From NCBI RefSeq assembly GCF_013415125.1, contig NZ_JACCDE010000015.1:1-64000 (forward strand): a stretch of 64,000 bases of DNA, given 5' to 3'. This document shows, piece by piece, positions 27,773 to 37,965 of the stretch. Position 1 is the first letter of the stretch, and every line of letters starts with the position of its first letter. The translations under genes and the position numbers were made by a program. Origin of the DNA: Vreelandella glaciei. GTDB lineage: Bacteria > Pseudomonadota > Gammaproteobacteria > Pseudomonadales > Halomonadaceae. The notes beneath the pieces are model-generated. The model had not been told where the DNA came from, did not search any database, and saw only the letters and a program-made list of their open reading frames with translations.

Positions 27773-29200
27773 ATGCGTAATGCCCTGAACTTCTATATCG
27801 ATGGCCAATGGGTTCCCCCCCATGGGGATGCCCGGTTAGCGGTGGTTGACCCCGCTACGGAGAAACATCTGACTGACATATCGATGGGGACGGCAGAAGA
27901 TGTTGATCGAGCCGTAGCAGCAGCCTACAAGGCATTTCCTGCCTACTCTGCGACCTCTCGCGAGGAGCGCTCGGCGTTGCTTCTTCGCATACTCGAAGTC
28001 TATAAGCGAAGAAGTGAAGAACTGGCAAAACTGATTTCCCGTGAAGTGGGGTCACCGCTCAAGCTGTCGCGTGAGTGGCAGGTAGGATTGGGGCAGCGCC
28101 ATCTGGAGGAGATGATTCGTGTGCTGGCCTCCTACTCTTTTCATGAGCGGCGTGGCAAAAGCCTTGTGATTCGCGAGCCTATCGGTGTTGCTGCCCTGAT
28201 CAGCCCTTGGAACTGGCCGCTGAATCAGATCATGTGCAAGGTTGCCCCCGCGCTGGCAGCTGGTTGCACCATCGTCCTTAAACCAAGCGAAGTTGCCCCT
28301 CTGAATACCATCGTCTTGACCGAAATACTTGCCGAGGCGGGTGTTCCGGATGGCGTTTTCAATCTGATAAATGGTGATGGGCCTGAGGTGGGACGGGCAT
28401 TGTGTCGCCACGCTGACGTGTCAATGGTGTCGATCACGGGATCGACTCGTGCCGGTATCGATGTCGCTCAAACGGCCGCCCCCACGGTGAAGCGGGTACA
28501 CCAGGAACTCGGCGGGAAGTCGGCCAATATCATTCTTTCCGATGCCGACCTGACATCGGCAGTGACCCGTGGTGTCGATGCTTGCTTCGACAATAGCGGT
28601 CAATCCTGCAATGCCCCGACACGCATGCTGGTGCCACAGTCACGCTACGAAGAAGCGCTTGAAATAGCCAGACGAGCGGCCGAAGCGCATCGAGTAGGGG
28701 CTCCCGAGGCGCCGGATACGACGCTTGGCCCTTTGATCAACAAACTCCAGTATCAGCGTGTACAGGAGATGATCAACGTCGGCCTGGAGGAAGGTGCACA
28801 ATTGGTCACGGGCGGCCTAGGTCGACCGGAGGGCTTGCTTGGCGGCTACTACGTCAAACCCACCATCTTCGGGGAAGTGACACCAGAGATGCGAATTGCC
28901 CGCGAAGAGATCTTCGGCCCGGTACTGGTCGTGCTGCCTTATCAAGATGAGGCACATGCCATCACATTAGCCAATGATAGCGAATTCGGCTTAGCTGCCT
29001 ACATTCAGTCTGGAAATATCGAGCGTGCCCGACAAGTTGCCTTACAACTGCAGGTCGGAAATGTCTACATCAATGATCCTGACTGGGATGCGAGCGCCCC
29101 CTTTGGTGGATACAAGCGTTCAGGCAATGGCCGCGAATATGCCGAATGGGGACTCGATGCTTACCTGGAAATCAAAGGGATTTCGGGCTACGAACCATAG
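27773..29200 (+). CDS. aldehyde dehydrogenase family protein
   Basis: A 475-residue aldehyde dehydrogenase, distinct from its neighbour. Motifs are SPWNWPLNQIMCKVAPALAAG, ITGSTRAGIDV, QELGGKSANII (general-base Glu) and GQSCNAPTRML (catalytic Cys). The N-P-x-W-P form of the first motif and QSCNAP point to the branch near 4-hydroxymuconic-type or 3-succinoyl semialdehyde dehydrogenases, but not firmly. Start 27773 follows GAGAGGGAAC. Two aldehyde dehydrogenases in a row suggest two aldehyde intermediates in the pathway. Confidence 0.86.
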   Translation: MRNALNFYIDGQWVPPHGDARLAVVDPATEKHLTDISMGTAEDVDRAVAAAYKAFPAYSATSREERSALLLRILEVYKRRSEELAKLISREVGSPLKLSREWQVGLGQRHLEEMIRVLASYSFHERRGKSLVIREPIGVAALISPWNWPLNQIMCKVAPALAAGCTIVLKPSEVAPLNTIVLTEILAEAGVPDGVFNLINGDGPEVGRALCRHADVSMVSITGSTRAGIDVAQTAAPTVKRVHQELGGKSANIILSDADLTSAVTRGVDACFDNSGQSCNAPTRMLVPQSRYEEALEIARRAAEAHRVGAPEAPDTTLGPLINKLQYQRVQEMINVGLEEGAQLVTGGLGRPEGLLGGYYVKPTIFGEVTPEMRIAREEIFGPVLVVLPYQDEAHAITLANDSEFGLAAYIQSGNIERARQVALQLQVGNVYINDPDWDASAPFGGYKRSGNGREYAEWGLDAYLEIKGISGYEP

Positions 29201-29212
29201 GGATGGGCAATC

Positions 29213-30901
29213 ATGACGCGTTACCTCATTCTTGGTGGAGGATCAGCGGGCTGCGTACTCGCGGCACGCTTATCTGAAGTGCCGGAAAACGATGTCTGCT
29301 TGGTGGAGGCAGGAAACGACCTACATCCGGCGAGGATGCCTGCTGCTATTCGCAGTGCCTATCCGGGACGCGCCTATCTCGATATCCAGAATATCTGGCG
29401 TCATCTTCAGGCAGTAATGCATGCGTCAAGCCAGGGACATCGGCGCTACGAGCAAGCCCGCCTTCTAGGGGGTGGTTCAGCGATCAATGCCATGATGGCC
29501 AATCGTGGAGCGCCGCAAGACTATGATGAATGGCATGAGATGGGGGCCGACGGGTGGGACTGGCGAAGTTGTTTACCCTATTTTCGCAAGTTGGAGAATG
29601 ATCAAGACCATGTAGGTAAGCTGCATGGGCAGGATGGGCCGCTGCGCATTGCCAGGCCCGCTTTGGAAACGCTTTCACCATTCGTCAGATCCATGATCAA
29701 CACGTTGGAGCATCAGGGATATCCGCTGAAGCTCGATCAGAATGGGGCTTGGAAGGATGGAGCCTATATTGGCGCGGTCGCGATGAGTGAAGGGGGAGAG
29801 CGTATTCCCACATCGGTTTGCTATCTCAGCGAAGCCGTACGTGCCCGCCCCAATCTGCACATACGTACACGGCTGACGGTCGATAAGGTACTGTTCGAGG
29901 GCAAGCGCGCGGTCGGTGCTCGACTGGTTGACAATGGTAGTCATGCTGAACATGTTCATGCGGACAGGGTCGTTGTCAGTGCCGGGGCGATCCACTCTCC
30001 AGCACTTCTCATGCGTAGTGGAATCGGGCCATCAGAGGCGCTCGCCTCACATGGCATCCCTGTCGTCCACCACTTGCCAGGTGTTGGTGGAAACTTGATG
30101 GAACACCCTTCCATCGCCGTATCGACCTTTCTCCCCAAACAGGCTCGAACCCTGTTTCCAGAAGGCCACCATGAGCAGGCGGTCGTACGCTTCTCTTCCA
30201 ATCTACATGGGTGTACGTCGGGAGATATGCATGGTGCCATTCTGTCTCGTTCGGCATGGCACAGCATCGGCTATCGCCTAGGAACCTTGTTCTTCTGGGT
30301 CAACAAATCCTACTCGCGAGGGAGAGTGACACTAAACTCTTCTGACCCGGCCTTGGCTCCCAACGTTGAATTTAACATGCTTTCAGACCCGAGGGATCTG
30401 GCGCGACTCAAGCAGGCACTTACCTTTGGAGCGTGCTTGATGAAAGACGCCAACATGAAGGCATGTAGTGATGTTATTTTCGCTGCCAGCTACTCACCTC
30501 GAGTAGCAAGTGTTGCCCGGCCTGGCATCTGGAACGCCCTGCAACGTGGAACACTGTGTGGTCTGCTGGAAATGTCCGGACCTCTGCGTAAACGATTAGT
30601 ACACTCACTGGTTACCCAGGGCGTTACGCTTGAGGCGTTACTCAATGATGATGCTGCCATGACCCATTTTGTCACGAGCAATGTAGGAGGCACCTGGCAC
30701 CCTTCAGGTACTTGCCGCATGGGCAAGGCCAGCGATCCTGACGCGGTGACCGGCGCTGATGGTGCGGTACACGGTGTCGAGGGGCTCTTTGTATGCGACG
30801 CTTCACTGATGCCGTCGATCCCCCGTGCCAATACCAATGTGCCTACGATAATGATTGCCGAGCGTATCGCCGACGCGCTGAAGAACAAAAAAACAACCTG
30901 A
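29213..30901 (+). CDS. GMC-family FAD oxidoreductase (choline/alcohol [17 protein letters not shown])
   Basis: A 562-residue GMC flavoprotein. The FAD loop is LGGGSAGCVLAARL at the N-terminus; the GMC signature is around RLLGGGSAINAMMANRG; a second around SAGAIHSPALLMRSGIGP; the active-site segment is GTWHPSGTCRMG near residue 500. It oxidises a primary alcohol to an aldehyde. It follows the second aldehyde dehydrogenase by 12 bases, and is the last gene of the cluster. It is not a canonical BetA: no betaine genes are near, and the N-terminus is different. Confidence 0.86.
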   Translation: MTRYLILGGGSAGCVLAARLSEVPENDVCLVEAGNDLHPARMPAAIRSAYPGRAYLDIQNIWRHLQAVMHASSQGHRRYEQARLLGGGSAINAMMANRGAPQDYDEWHEMGADGWDWRSCLPYFRKLENDQDHVGKLHGQDGPLRIARPALETLSPFVRSMINTLEHQGYPLKLDQNGAWKDGAYIGAVAMSEGGERIPTSVCYLSEAVRARPNLHIRTRLTVDKVLFEGKRAVGARLVDNGSHAEHVHADRVVVSAGAIHSPALLMRSGIGPSEALASHGIPVVHHLPGVGGNLMEHPSIAVSTFLPKQARTLFPEGHHEQAVVRFSSNLHGCTSGDMHGAILSRSAWHSIGYRLGTLFFWVNKSYSRGRVTLNSSDPALAPNVEFNMLSDPRDLARLKQALTFGACLMKDANMKACSDVIFAASYSPRVASVARPGIWNALQRGTLCGLLEMSGPLRKRLVHSLVTQGVTLEALLNDDAAMTHFVTSNVGGTWHPSGTCRMGKASDPDAVTGADGAVHGVEGLFVCDASLMPSIPRANTNVPTIMIAERIADALKNKKTT

Positions 30902-31015
30902 TGACATCATGGCTCACCAACCACTGCCCTCCCCCAGCCGATTAGCAATTATGTACAAGCATTCGGGTACGGGGTTGGCATAAGCTAGGTGGTGTGACTA
31001 ATCAGGAGGGGCGGC

Positions 31016-31846
31016 ATGAGTAACGCAAGCCGGTTTCAATTTATCAAAAGCCAGCATGTGCCAACGCTAACGGTGCTTCACGCGGCCATTGAGGATTTCA
31101 GCTACGACCGCCATGCCCATGAGGAGTATGCTTTCGGTGTCACCCTGGCGGGCCGTCAGGATTTCTTCAGCGGCGGGCGGTTTCACCGTAGCTCTCCAGG
31201 CAACGTTATTCTATTTAATCCCGAGCAAGTTCACGATGGCGAACCAGGCGGCGAGCACGCGCTGGATTACCTGATGGTGTATGTGCACCCTGAACAGGTC
31301 AACGCGCAGTTTGCGGAAGTCCTGGGTCACGAAAAAATGGCTAGCTTTCGTTCGGATAGCACGCTGATTCAGGATGCCCAATTGCGCAGCGCCATTTTAG
31401 AACTGGCGCGCTTGGTCACGTCTCACGCCGGTAGCTGTATCGATCAGGAGAATGCGCTTTATCAGGTTATCGAGCGAACCGTGCAACTCGGCGGGGTTTC
31501 TCAGCCCAACCAGGTGCTCACCCGCCCCGATGCCCTGCTGGGCCTGGCGAAAGCGTATATTCACGCCCACCTGGATAGGGATATCTCCCTTGATGACATT
31601 AGCCAAGCGGCGCATATCTCCAAATACCACTTCTTGCGACTGTTTCGTCAGCAGTACGGCATCACGCCGCACCAGTATGTGATCAATTGCCGAATCAATG
31701 CGGCCCGCGCTGCCCTGGATGTTGGCACCTCGTTAACCGAGGTCGCTTTGCGCTATGGCTTTGCGGACCTTAGCCATTTCAACCGTCGCTTTAAGCGCAT
31801 TTATGGCATGACACCCCACCAGTATCAGCGTGATATCGCGCGCTAA
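31016..31846 (+). CDS. AraC-family transcriptional regulator
   Basis: A 276-residue AraC regulator with an N-terminal cupin-like sensor (HAHEEYAFGVTLAGRQDFFSGGR, PGNVILFNPEQVHDGEPG) and a C-terminal double helix-turn-helix (DDISQAAHISKYHFLRLFRQQYGITPHQYV, then EVALRYGFADLSHFNRRFKRIYGMTPHQY). GGAGG lies upstream of its ATG. It is 29 bases upstream of a LysE-family exporter, a common pairing in which the regulator senses an amino acid and controls export. Confidence 0.9.
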   Translation: MSNASRFQFIKSQHVPTLTVLHAAIEDFSYDRHAHEEYAFGVTLAGRQDFFSGGRFHRSSPGNVILFNPEQVHDGEPGGEHALDYLMVYVHPEQVNAQFAEVLGHEKMASFRSDSTLIQDAQLRSAILELARLVTSHAGSCIDQENALYQVIERTVQLGGVSQPNQVLTRPDALLGLAKAYIHAHLDRDISLDDISQAAHISKYHFLRLFRQQYGITPHQYVINCRINAARAALDVGTSLTEVALRYGFADLSHFNRRFKRIYGMTPHQYQRDIAR

Positions 31847-31875
31847 CACTTAAATACGCAAACAGAGGTTTCACC

Positions 31876-32487
31876 ATGTTAGCAATCGTCGCCTATGCCC
31901 TGGGCGTCATGTACACCCCTGGGCCTGTGAACCTGCTTGGTTTGAACGTTGGCATCAATGGCCAGGGCAGACAATCGGTAGGATTTTGCCTTGGTGTAGG
32001 CACCGCGATGCTGGCGTATTTATTGGTATTGGGTTGGGCGGGTGCTGCATGGATCGACGATGAGGCGCTGGTGGTAGTCAGCGCGCTAGGCTGCAGTTAT
32101 ATCGTTTATCTCGCGATCAAGCTTGCCCGCTCAAGCGCGGATTTAAGTTCACTAGACAATGCCCCTCGGCTACTCAATTTTCGGGATGGGCTGGTCATGC
32201 AGTTGCTGAATCCGAAAGCCATTTTGGCCACCCTGCCCATTGCCACACTGCAGTTTCCTGCCGCTGACATTCATGGGCTTAGTTTAGTGTTTTGGGCATT
32301 CGGGCTGTCGATGTTAGCCGCAGGCGCCCCCGGTAGCTATATCGTGATTGGCAGCGCGGTAGGCAGCCGTGTTAAGAGCACTGCAATCGTTAAGGGCTTT
32401 AATTGGTTAATGGCTGGGTTGCTGGTAGTAGTGGCGGTTTCGATAAGCGTAGAGCATGTATGGCTGCCGCTTACTGCCCGAAACTGA
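31876..32487 (+). CDS. LysE-family amino-acid exporter
   Basis: A 203-residue inner-membrane protein with about six hydrophobic segments and the LysE/RhtB motif YTPGPVNLLGLNVGINGQGR near the N-terminus, then MQLLNPKAILATLPI. The family exports amino acids. AGAGG precedes the ATG. It is in one operon with the AraC gene, and its last 17 bases overlap the convergent hypothetical gene. Confidence 0.9.
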   Translation: MLAIVAYALGVMYTPGPVNLLGLNVGINGQGRQSVGFCLGVGTAMLAYLLVLGWAGAAWIDDEALVVVSALGCSYIVYLAIKLARSSADLSSLDNAPRLLNFRDGLVMQLLNPKAILATLPIATLQFPAADIHGLSLVFWAFGLSMLAAGAPGSYIVIGSAVGSRVKSTAIVKGFNWLMAGLLVVVAVSISVEHVWLPLTARN

Positions 32488-32791
32488 TGCCCAGCCGTAG
32501 TGCTTGTAGGCTATCAAATTCGACCGTGACATCATCAGAAAACAGAGGGTGGCCCTGCACTGCCAAATCTAGCGTTGCTTGAGAGCCGCGATAAGTCACG
32601 GTGACAGCGATGTCTGCAGAGGTGCTAACCGGCGCCAGCACATCATACTCAACGTTATCGATGCTAACAGCGGAGAGGCCACGGTCATCCAGCTGTTCTT
32701 GGATTTCCCGCTCAACGACAACACCGTAATAGAAGTAAATGCCCGCGTAGCCAAGCGCTACTATGACGATTAGTGAAAAGAGCTTTCCCAT
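32471..32791 (-). CDS. small single-pass membrane protein of unknown function
   Basis: A 106-residue protein with one N-terminal hydrophobic segment (residues 4-23) and an acidic, beta-rich outer part with a regular VTVTYRGSQATLDLAVQG pattern. I do not recognise the family. It starts with a good ribosome site (GAGAG) and is convergent with lysE, overlapping by 17 bases. It lies downstream of trpA but 120 bases away, so it may have its own promoter. Confidence 0.65.
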   Translation of the reverse strand: MGKLFSLIVIVALGYAGIYFYYGVVVEREIQEQLDDRGLSAVSIDNVEYDVLAPVSTSADIAVTVTYRGSQATLDLAVQGHPLFSDDVTVEFDSLQALRLGISFGQ

Positions 32792-32914
32792 TGTTTCTCT
32801 CAGTTTTATAGAATCTTGAAGGGTGACAGCGGATTGCTGGGCTGAAACCGGTGGCGGCGCCTCGCTGTGCGAGCATCGCCCATCAGCGACTCTGGGAGAT
32901 TATCATCATCCGGG

Positions 32915-33754
32915 TTAAAACTGGTGTTCTTCACTCACCTCCCTACACGCCCTGACGCTTTCGGCCAACTCACTCACCAGGCCATGCACACGCTCTACGG
33001 CTTCATCAGGCGTGTTGGCATTTTCGATACAGTCGACGAGCGCAGAGCCAACGACGACCGCATCGCTATAACGACCGATGGCGGCGGCCTGCTCGGCGGT
33101 GCGAATACCAAAACCGACGGCGATGGGCAGTTCAGTATGTTTACGAAGCCCGGCTACTGCGCCTTCCAACCGTTCTGGCGTGGGCGCACTTCCACCAGTG
33201 ACACCGGCAACGGAAACGTAGTAGATAAACCCGGAGGCGTTCGCCAGCACCTTGGGCAGGCGCTTGGCATCGGTGGTCGGCGTGGCCAGGCGGATAAAAT
33301 CAATGCCGTGTTGCGCCGCTGGCTGGCAGAGCTCTTCGTCGTGCTCGGGCGGCAGGTCTACCACGATCAGGCCATCTACTCCGGCCTTGGCGGCATCGGT
33401 CAAGAAGCGCTCGACGCCGTAGCAGTAAATGGGGTTGTAGTAGCCCATCAGCACAATGGGCGTGGTGCTGTCTTCTGTACGGAAGCGGCGCACCATTTCC
33501 AGCGTTTTGGCTTGGGTCTGCCCATTATTCAAGGCACGCAGCGCGGCTTTCTGGATGGCGGGGCCATCGGCCATCGGGTCGCTGAACGGCATGCCGAGTT
33601 CGATGATATCCACCCCCGCTTTTGGCAGCCCGTGCAACAGGCGGCGGGATGTCTCGGCATCCGGATCGCCAGCGGTGAGGTAACTCACCAGCGCCGGGCG
33701 GTTTTGCTGCTTGAGCGCAGCAAAGCAGTTTTCAAGACGAGAGGTATGGGTCAT
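32915..33754 (-). CDS. trpA: tryptophan synthase alpha subunit
   Basis: A 279-residue TIM-barrel enzyme that cleaves indole-3-glycerol phosphate to indole and glyceraldehyde 3-phosphate. Key segments are [17 protein letters not shown] (catalytic Glu), [11 protein letters not shown] (catalytic Asp), [10 protein letters not shown] and PIAVGFGI for the phosphate site. The start at 33754 follows AGGAGAACGTC; the longer in-frame start at 33778 overlaps trpB. It lies 20 bases after trpB. Confidence 0.97.
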   Translation of the reverse strand: MTHTSRLENCFAALKQQNRPALVSYLTAGDPDAETSRRLLHGLPKAGVDIIELGMPFSDPMADGPAIQKAALRALNNGQTQAKTLEMVRRFRTEDSTTPIVLMGYYNPIYCYGVERFLTDAAKAGVDGLIVVDLPPEHDEELCQPAAQHGIDFIRLATPTTDAKRLPKVLANASGFIYYVSVAGVTGGSAPTPERLEGAVAGLRKHTELPIAVGFGIRTAEQAAAIGRYSDAVVVGSALVDCIENANTPDEAVERVHGLVSELAESVRACREVSEEHQF

Positions 33755-33774
33755 GACGTTCTCCTGTGTCGCGC

Positions 33775-35004
33775 TCATAGCTGTTTAACCCCGAATTTTT
33801 CACCCAGGTGATGGGCGACGCTCATCATGTCCTTGTCACCACGCCCGCTGAGGTTGACCACCATTAAGTGCTCGCGGGGCAGGTTGGGGGCGCGCTTGGC
33901 CACTTCGGCCAGGGCATGAGCGGTCTCCAGGGCGGGGATAATACCTTCCTGTTGACAGCAAATTTGAAAGGCTTCCAGCGCTTCGTCGTCGGTGGCAGAG
34001 ACGTACTCGACCCGCCCCTGCTCATGCAACCAGGCGTGCTCTGGCCCAATGCCGGGATAATCCAGTCCGGCGGAAATCGAGTGGGCGTCGATAATCTGGC
34101 CATCTTCGTTTTGCAGCAAGTAGGTGCGATTGCCGTGCAGCACGCCGGGGGTGCCGCCGTTCAGGCTGGCTGCATGCAGGCCGCTTTTCACGCCCTTGCC
34201 ACCCGCTTCTACGCCAATCATCTTCACGTCGAGGTCATCCAGGAACGGGTGAAACAGCCCCAAGGCGTTTGAACCGCCACCAATGCAGGCCACCAGAGAA
34301 TCCGGCAGGCGACCCTTCTTTTCCAGCATTTGGGCGCGGGTTTCATGGCCGATCACGGCCTGAAAGTCACGTACCATGGCCGGGTAAGGGTGTGGCCCCG
34401 CCACGGTGCCAATGATGTAGAAGGTGTCGTCGACATTCGTTACCCAGTCGCGCAGCGCTTCGTTCATAGCGTCTTTTAGCGTGCCGGTGCCCGAGGTAAC
34501 AGGGATCACTTCCGCGCCCAGCAGCTTCATGCGGAATACGTTGGGCTGCTGACGCTCGATGTCGGTGGCGCCCATGTAGATGACACAAGGCAAACCAAAG
34601 CGCGCCGCAACGGTCGCGGTGGCAACGCCGTGCATGCCTGCGCCGGTTTCCGCGATGATGCGTTTTTTGCCCATCTGCTTGGCCAACAACACCTGACCAA
34701 TGCAATTGTTGATCTTATGCGCGCCGGTGTGGTTGAGTTCTTCGCGTTTGAGATAAATACTCGCACCGCCGAAGTGCTCGGTCAGCCGCTCGGCAAAGTA
34801 GAGCGGGCTTGGCCGACCCACATAATCACCCTGAAAATAGGCCAATTGGCGCTGGAATTCGGGGTCGTTCTTGGCAGTGGTGTATTCGTCTTGTAGCTCT
34901 AAAATCAGTGGCATCAGCGTTTCAGCGACAAAGCGGCCACCGAAGCTGCCAAACAGGCCATTGGCATCGGGCAGGCTCTTGGATACATCGACAGGTTGAT
35001 TCAT
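33775..35004 (-). CDS. trpB: tryptophan synthase beta subunit
   Basis: A 409-residue PLP enzyme joining indole and serine to make tryptophan. PLP lysine is K97 in [17 protein letters not shown] binds the PLP phosphate; the N-terminus has [15 protein letters not shown]. Start 35004 follows GAGGTCGCG; further in-frame starts up to 35133 add a non-family hydrophobic stretch. Divergent from trpI, as in Pseudomonas, where TrpI and indoleglycerol phosphate activate trpBA. The rest of the trp pathway is not in the window. Confidence 0.97.
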   Translation of the reverse strand: MNQPVDVSKSLPDANGLFGSFGGRFVAETLMPLILELQDEYTTAKNDPEFQRQLAYFQGDYVGRPSPLYFAERLTEHFGGASIYLKREELNHTGAHKINNCIGQVLLAKQMGKKRIIAETGAGMHGVATATVAARFGLPCVIYMGATDIERQQPNVFRMKLLGAEVIPVTSGTGTLKDAMNEALRDWVTNVDDTFYIIGTVAGPHPYPAMVRDFQAVIGHETRAQMLEKKGRLPDSLVACIGGGSNALGLFHPFLDDLDVKMIGVEAGGKGVKSGLHAASLNGGTPGVLHGNRTYLLQNEDGQIIDAHSISAGLDYPGIGPEHAWLHEQGRVEYVSATDDEALEAFQICCQQEGIIPALETAHALAEVAKRAPNLPREHLMVVNLSGRGDKDMMSVAHHLGEKFGVKQL

Positions 35005-35151
35005 CGCGACCTCTGAATGCGTTATCGAACTGTTCAGTAAAAACAGCTCAGTGAAAAACAATGAAATGAAAGTAGCGCAAGCAGGCCGGGATAAAAATCG
35101 ATAAGATGTCAGCAACACGTGAGTTAAAATCAACTATCAGCAGGATAGCCC

Positions 35152-36153
35152 ATGCAACACAGCATGCCGCCGCTTAGCGCCTTGCGCGCCTTTGAAGCCA
35201 CCGCCCGTTTGGGTAGCGTGACCGCCGCTGCCGATGAGCTAAACGTGACTCACGGCGCGGTCAGCCGCCAGCTAAAGAGTCTGGATGACCATTTTGGTGT
35301 CGCGCTTTTTGCCAAAGCGGGCCGAGGTATAGCGCTTACGCCACATGGCGAAAAGCTGCAAATCGGTGTGGGAGAGGCGTTCGACCGTCTCAAGGATAGT
35401 TGCGCAGCGCTCAAACGTGATGTGGAAGAAGCCCCCTTTACTCTCGCCTGCCCTGGCAGCCTGCTAGCACGCTGGTTGATTCCCCGCCTGGATCGCCTGC
35501 ACCGCGAGCTGCCTGAGCTCAAGCTAAAAGTCGTGGTGAGCGAAAGCGAACAGCCGGGTACGCAAACGGATGCCAGCGCCACCCTGGCGTTTGCCGAGCC
35601 TCCCTGGCCTGCGGGTGTTGAGGTATTCGAGCTGATGGCGGAGCAGATATGTGCAGTAGCAAGCCCGCAGCTGGCGGCCCAGTGCGATGCGACCAACCCC
35701 GAATCACTGCTTGCCAATAAGCTTTTATATACATCCTCGCGCCCCCAGGCGTGGCCGCAGTGGGCCAGTGCCAAGGAACTAGAGCTGGCACAGCTTGAAG
35801 CGGCGCTAAGCAAAGGCCAGGGGTTCGATCACCTTTACTACTTGATGGAAGCGGCAGTGGCGGGCCTGGGTATCGCCATCGCGCCGCGGCTATTGGTAGA
35901 AGACGACCTGAAGAGTGGCAGGCTGGTGGCCCCCTGGGGAAGTATTCAGACTCCTGCGCGCCTGTGCCTGTGGTTACCCAGCCAAACCAACGTTCTCACT
36001 CAACCCCGCCGTAGCGAGCCGCTGGCGGAGTGGCTCAAGCGGGAGTTGATAGTGCCTAGAGCAGAAGCTGAAAAAGAAACGCTACAAGTTCTTCAAAACC
36101 AAGATTTAATGCAGCAAATCATGGCTTCCTCCGATACTCACAATCGGGGCTAA
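35152..36153 (+). CDS. trpI: LysR-family regulator TrpI-like
   Basis: A 333-residue LysR regulator: PPLSALRAFEATARLGSVTAAADELNVTHGAVSRQLKSLDDHFG, then an effector domain from about residue 90. It is divergent from trpBA with 147 bases between the starts, the layout of TrpI in pseudomonads. Its C-tail beyond about residue 300 is longer than the usual TrpI. By position it should activate trpBA in response to indoleglycerol phosphate; other GcvA-like roles are possible. Confidence 0.75.
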   Translation: MQHSMPPLSALRAFEATARLGSVTAAADELNVTHGAVSRQLKSLDDHFGVALFAKAGRGIALTPHGEKLQIGVGEAFDRLKDSCAALKRDVEEAPFTLACPGSLLARWLIPRLDRLHRELPELKLKVVVSESEQPGTQTDASATLAFAEPPWPAGVEVFELMAEQICAVASPQLAAQCDATNPESLLANKLLYTSSRPQAWPQWASAKELELAQLEAALSKGQGFDHLYYLMEAAVAGLGIAIAPRLLVEDDLKSGRLVAPWGSIQTPARLCLWLPSQTNVLTQPRRSEPLAEWLKRELIVPRAEAEKETLQVLQNQDLMQQIMASSDTHNRG

Positions 36154-36276
36154 AGCTGCCAATTTTGCTCATTAAACAGACTGTTCTACCGATGCGATGA
36201 CAAAACTATTTATATTTTGCCATCGGCGAGCATGACGATCAGTCCTGATGATATTTATTTGATAAAAAGCAACATG

Positions 36277-36876
36277 CTACCCCTTCTGCACTATCAAATA
36301 AGTATGCAACTCCGGATACTGGTCGTACTCCAGATGTCTGCACACCGCGCCTAGCGTAATCAGCAGGGACAAGAAGCCGCTGGTACCAAGCGTGGAGTAG
36401 TAAATTTCTGGCCCCATGAAGCTATCGGTGTGCTCACCGGGTTCGTCGGTACCCCCGAAAGAGAAGAGCAGTACCCCACCCTTATTCAGGCTTCCGATAA
36501 GTTTGGTCATCACGCTTTCCTGCAGCGCTAGCGGAATATGCCAAATGCTGTCCCAGGCGGTGATAAAGTCGTATTTTTCCGGCGGCTGCCATTGGCAAAT
36601 ATCCTGATGGTGAAAGGTCACGTCAGGGTGCTTCTGCTTAGCGAGGCGCAGCATTTCATCGGATATATCCACGCCTTCAGGCGTAAAACCTTCTTGTTGC
36701 AAGAAGTCGATAAAGCGGCCGGTACACCCACAACCCATATCCAGCGCCCTGCCCCGATTTTTCACAAACAAAAGCGCCCTTTTGTGCGCCTCTATGCCGT
36801 TAGCGAAATTGAATTTTTCGCTTTGCCAAAGGTGAGTGATCTGATCGTAGGCGCTGCCAATATCAGTAGGTGTCAT
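36277..36876 (-). CDS. class I SAM-dependent methyltransferase
   Basis: A 199-residue methyltransferase with the SAM loop LDMGCGCTGRFIDFL (G-x-G), then GVDISDEMLRLAKQKHP and the motif IV-like FITAWDSIWHIPL. The start at 36876 follows AGG eight bases upstream; a longer frame would run over the next gene. The LysR gene upstream on the same strand is 41 bases away. Substrate unknown. Confidence 0.82.
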   Translation of the reverse strand: MTPTDIGSAYDQITHLWQSEKFNFANGIEAHKRALLFVKNRGRALDMGCGCTGRFIDFLQQEGFTPEGVDISDEMLRLAKQKHPDVTFHHQDICQWQPPEKYDFITAWDSIWHIPLALQESVMTKLIGSLNKGGVLLFSFGGTDEPGEHTDSFMGPEIYYSTLGTSGFLSLLITLGAVCRHLEYDQYPELHTYLIVQKG

Positions 36877-36917
36877 AGGTGGCCTATAGGATAAAAAGTG
36901 GAGACTTAGTGACTCTA

Positions 36918-37859
36918 TCACCCACTCAAGCGTTCGCGGTTATTGGCCACCATTTCAGCCAGAAAGTCTGCCACGGCCCGAATGCGGCCTGACTGGGTAA
37001 GATCCGTCTGGATAACGAGATAGATGGGCTGATCTACGCCAATATCCGTAGCGACACAGACAAGCCCGGCCTCCCTGGCCAGAAAATGTGGCAATACCGC
37101 TATCCCCAGCCCCGCTTTGGCCGCCGCTAGCTGGGTCGCCAGCGAGGTGGTGGTTAGCGCCGGGGCCCGCCCTTGCAGAACCCGCTCAACCCACTGGGCG
37201 GCAGGCAGGTGCGCTTGCATGTCTCCCCAGGTAATAAAGGCGTCGCTGTCGTAATCGCCCGCGTCATGATGAATCTCACGCTGGGCCACATAACTGGGGC
37301 TAGCATAAAGCCCAAAACCCAGCGAGCCGAGGCGCCGAAGGGTGGCATTGCCCCGCTCGGGCTTAACCATTCTAAGCGCCAAGTCAGCGTCACGACGGTG
37401 CAGATTAACGGTGGTGATATCGGTCACCAGCTCAAGTGTGATGCCGGGGTACTGAGCATAAAACTGTGGCAATGCAGGCAGAATCAACGACGTGGCTAGG
37501 TTTTCAGCCGTAGCCAAGCGCACCCTACCGCTCAGTTGCGTAGCAAGTGCGCCTCCGCTGGAGAAGGCAGCTGCGGCGGCTTCCAGCGCTTCGGCTTTTT
37601 CGATTAGCCCGGCCCCTTCCTCGGTAAGCTGATAGCCCGACTGCTGACGAACGAACAACGGAAGCTTTAAGGCTTTTTCGAGCCGCTCGATACGCCGGGA
37701 GAGCGTCGCGATCCCCAGATGGAGTTCCGCTGCCGCGCCACTCAAAGTGCCATGGCGAGCCACCGCCAGAAAGGCTCGTGTGTCATCCCATACCCAACCA
37801 CGGGGCATCTGGTTTTCAAAACTGGAAAACGGCTTACCGAAATCGTTAATTTTTTTCAT
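36918..37859 (-). CDS. LysR-family transcriptional regulator
   Basis: A 313-residue LysR regulator: WVWDDTRAFLAVARHGTLSGAAAELHLGIATLSRRIERLEKALKLPLF, effector domain from about residue 105. The start is uncertain: the ATG at 37859 has no clear ribosome site and another ATG lies 17 codons in, just before the family-like W-V-W-D. It is divergent from the aldo/keto reductase at 37966, with about 107 bases between, and probably controls it. Confidence 0.85.
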   Translation of the reverse strand: MKKINDFGKPFSSFENQMPRGWVWDDTRAFLAVARHGTLSGAAAELHLGIATLSRRIERLEKALKLPLFVRQQSGYQLTEEGAGLIEKAEALEAAAAAFSSGGALATQLSGRVRLATAENLATSLILPALPQFYAQYPGITLELVTDITTVNLHRRDADLALRMVKPERGNATLRRLGSLGFGLYASPSYVAQREIHHDAGDYDSDAFITWGDMQAHLPAAQWVERVLQGRAPALTTTSLATQLAAAKAGLGIAVLPHFLAREAGLVCVATDIGVDQPIYLVIQTDLTQSGRIRAVADFLAEMVANNRERLSG

Positions 37860-37965
37860 TATTGGATAGTGCCACGCTGTTATTGCGCGTTTCAACAAGC
37901 GCTCGAAAACGGCTCACGATCTCTTGATGGGCCATGGTTTCTTAAGTCATTACAGGAGACATAGC

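Noticed and set aside
29213-30901. Choline dehydrogenase BetA
   Set aside because: GMC family is clear, but there is no BetB/BetI context and the aldehyde dehydrogenases next to it are of other groups.
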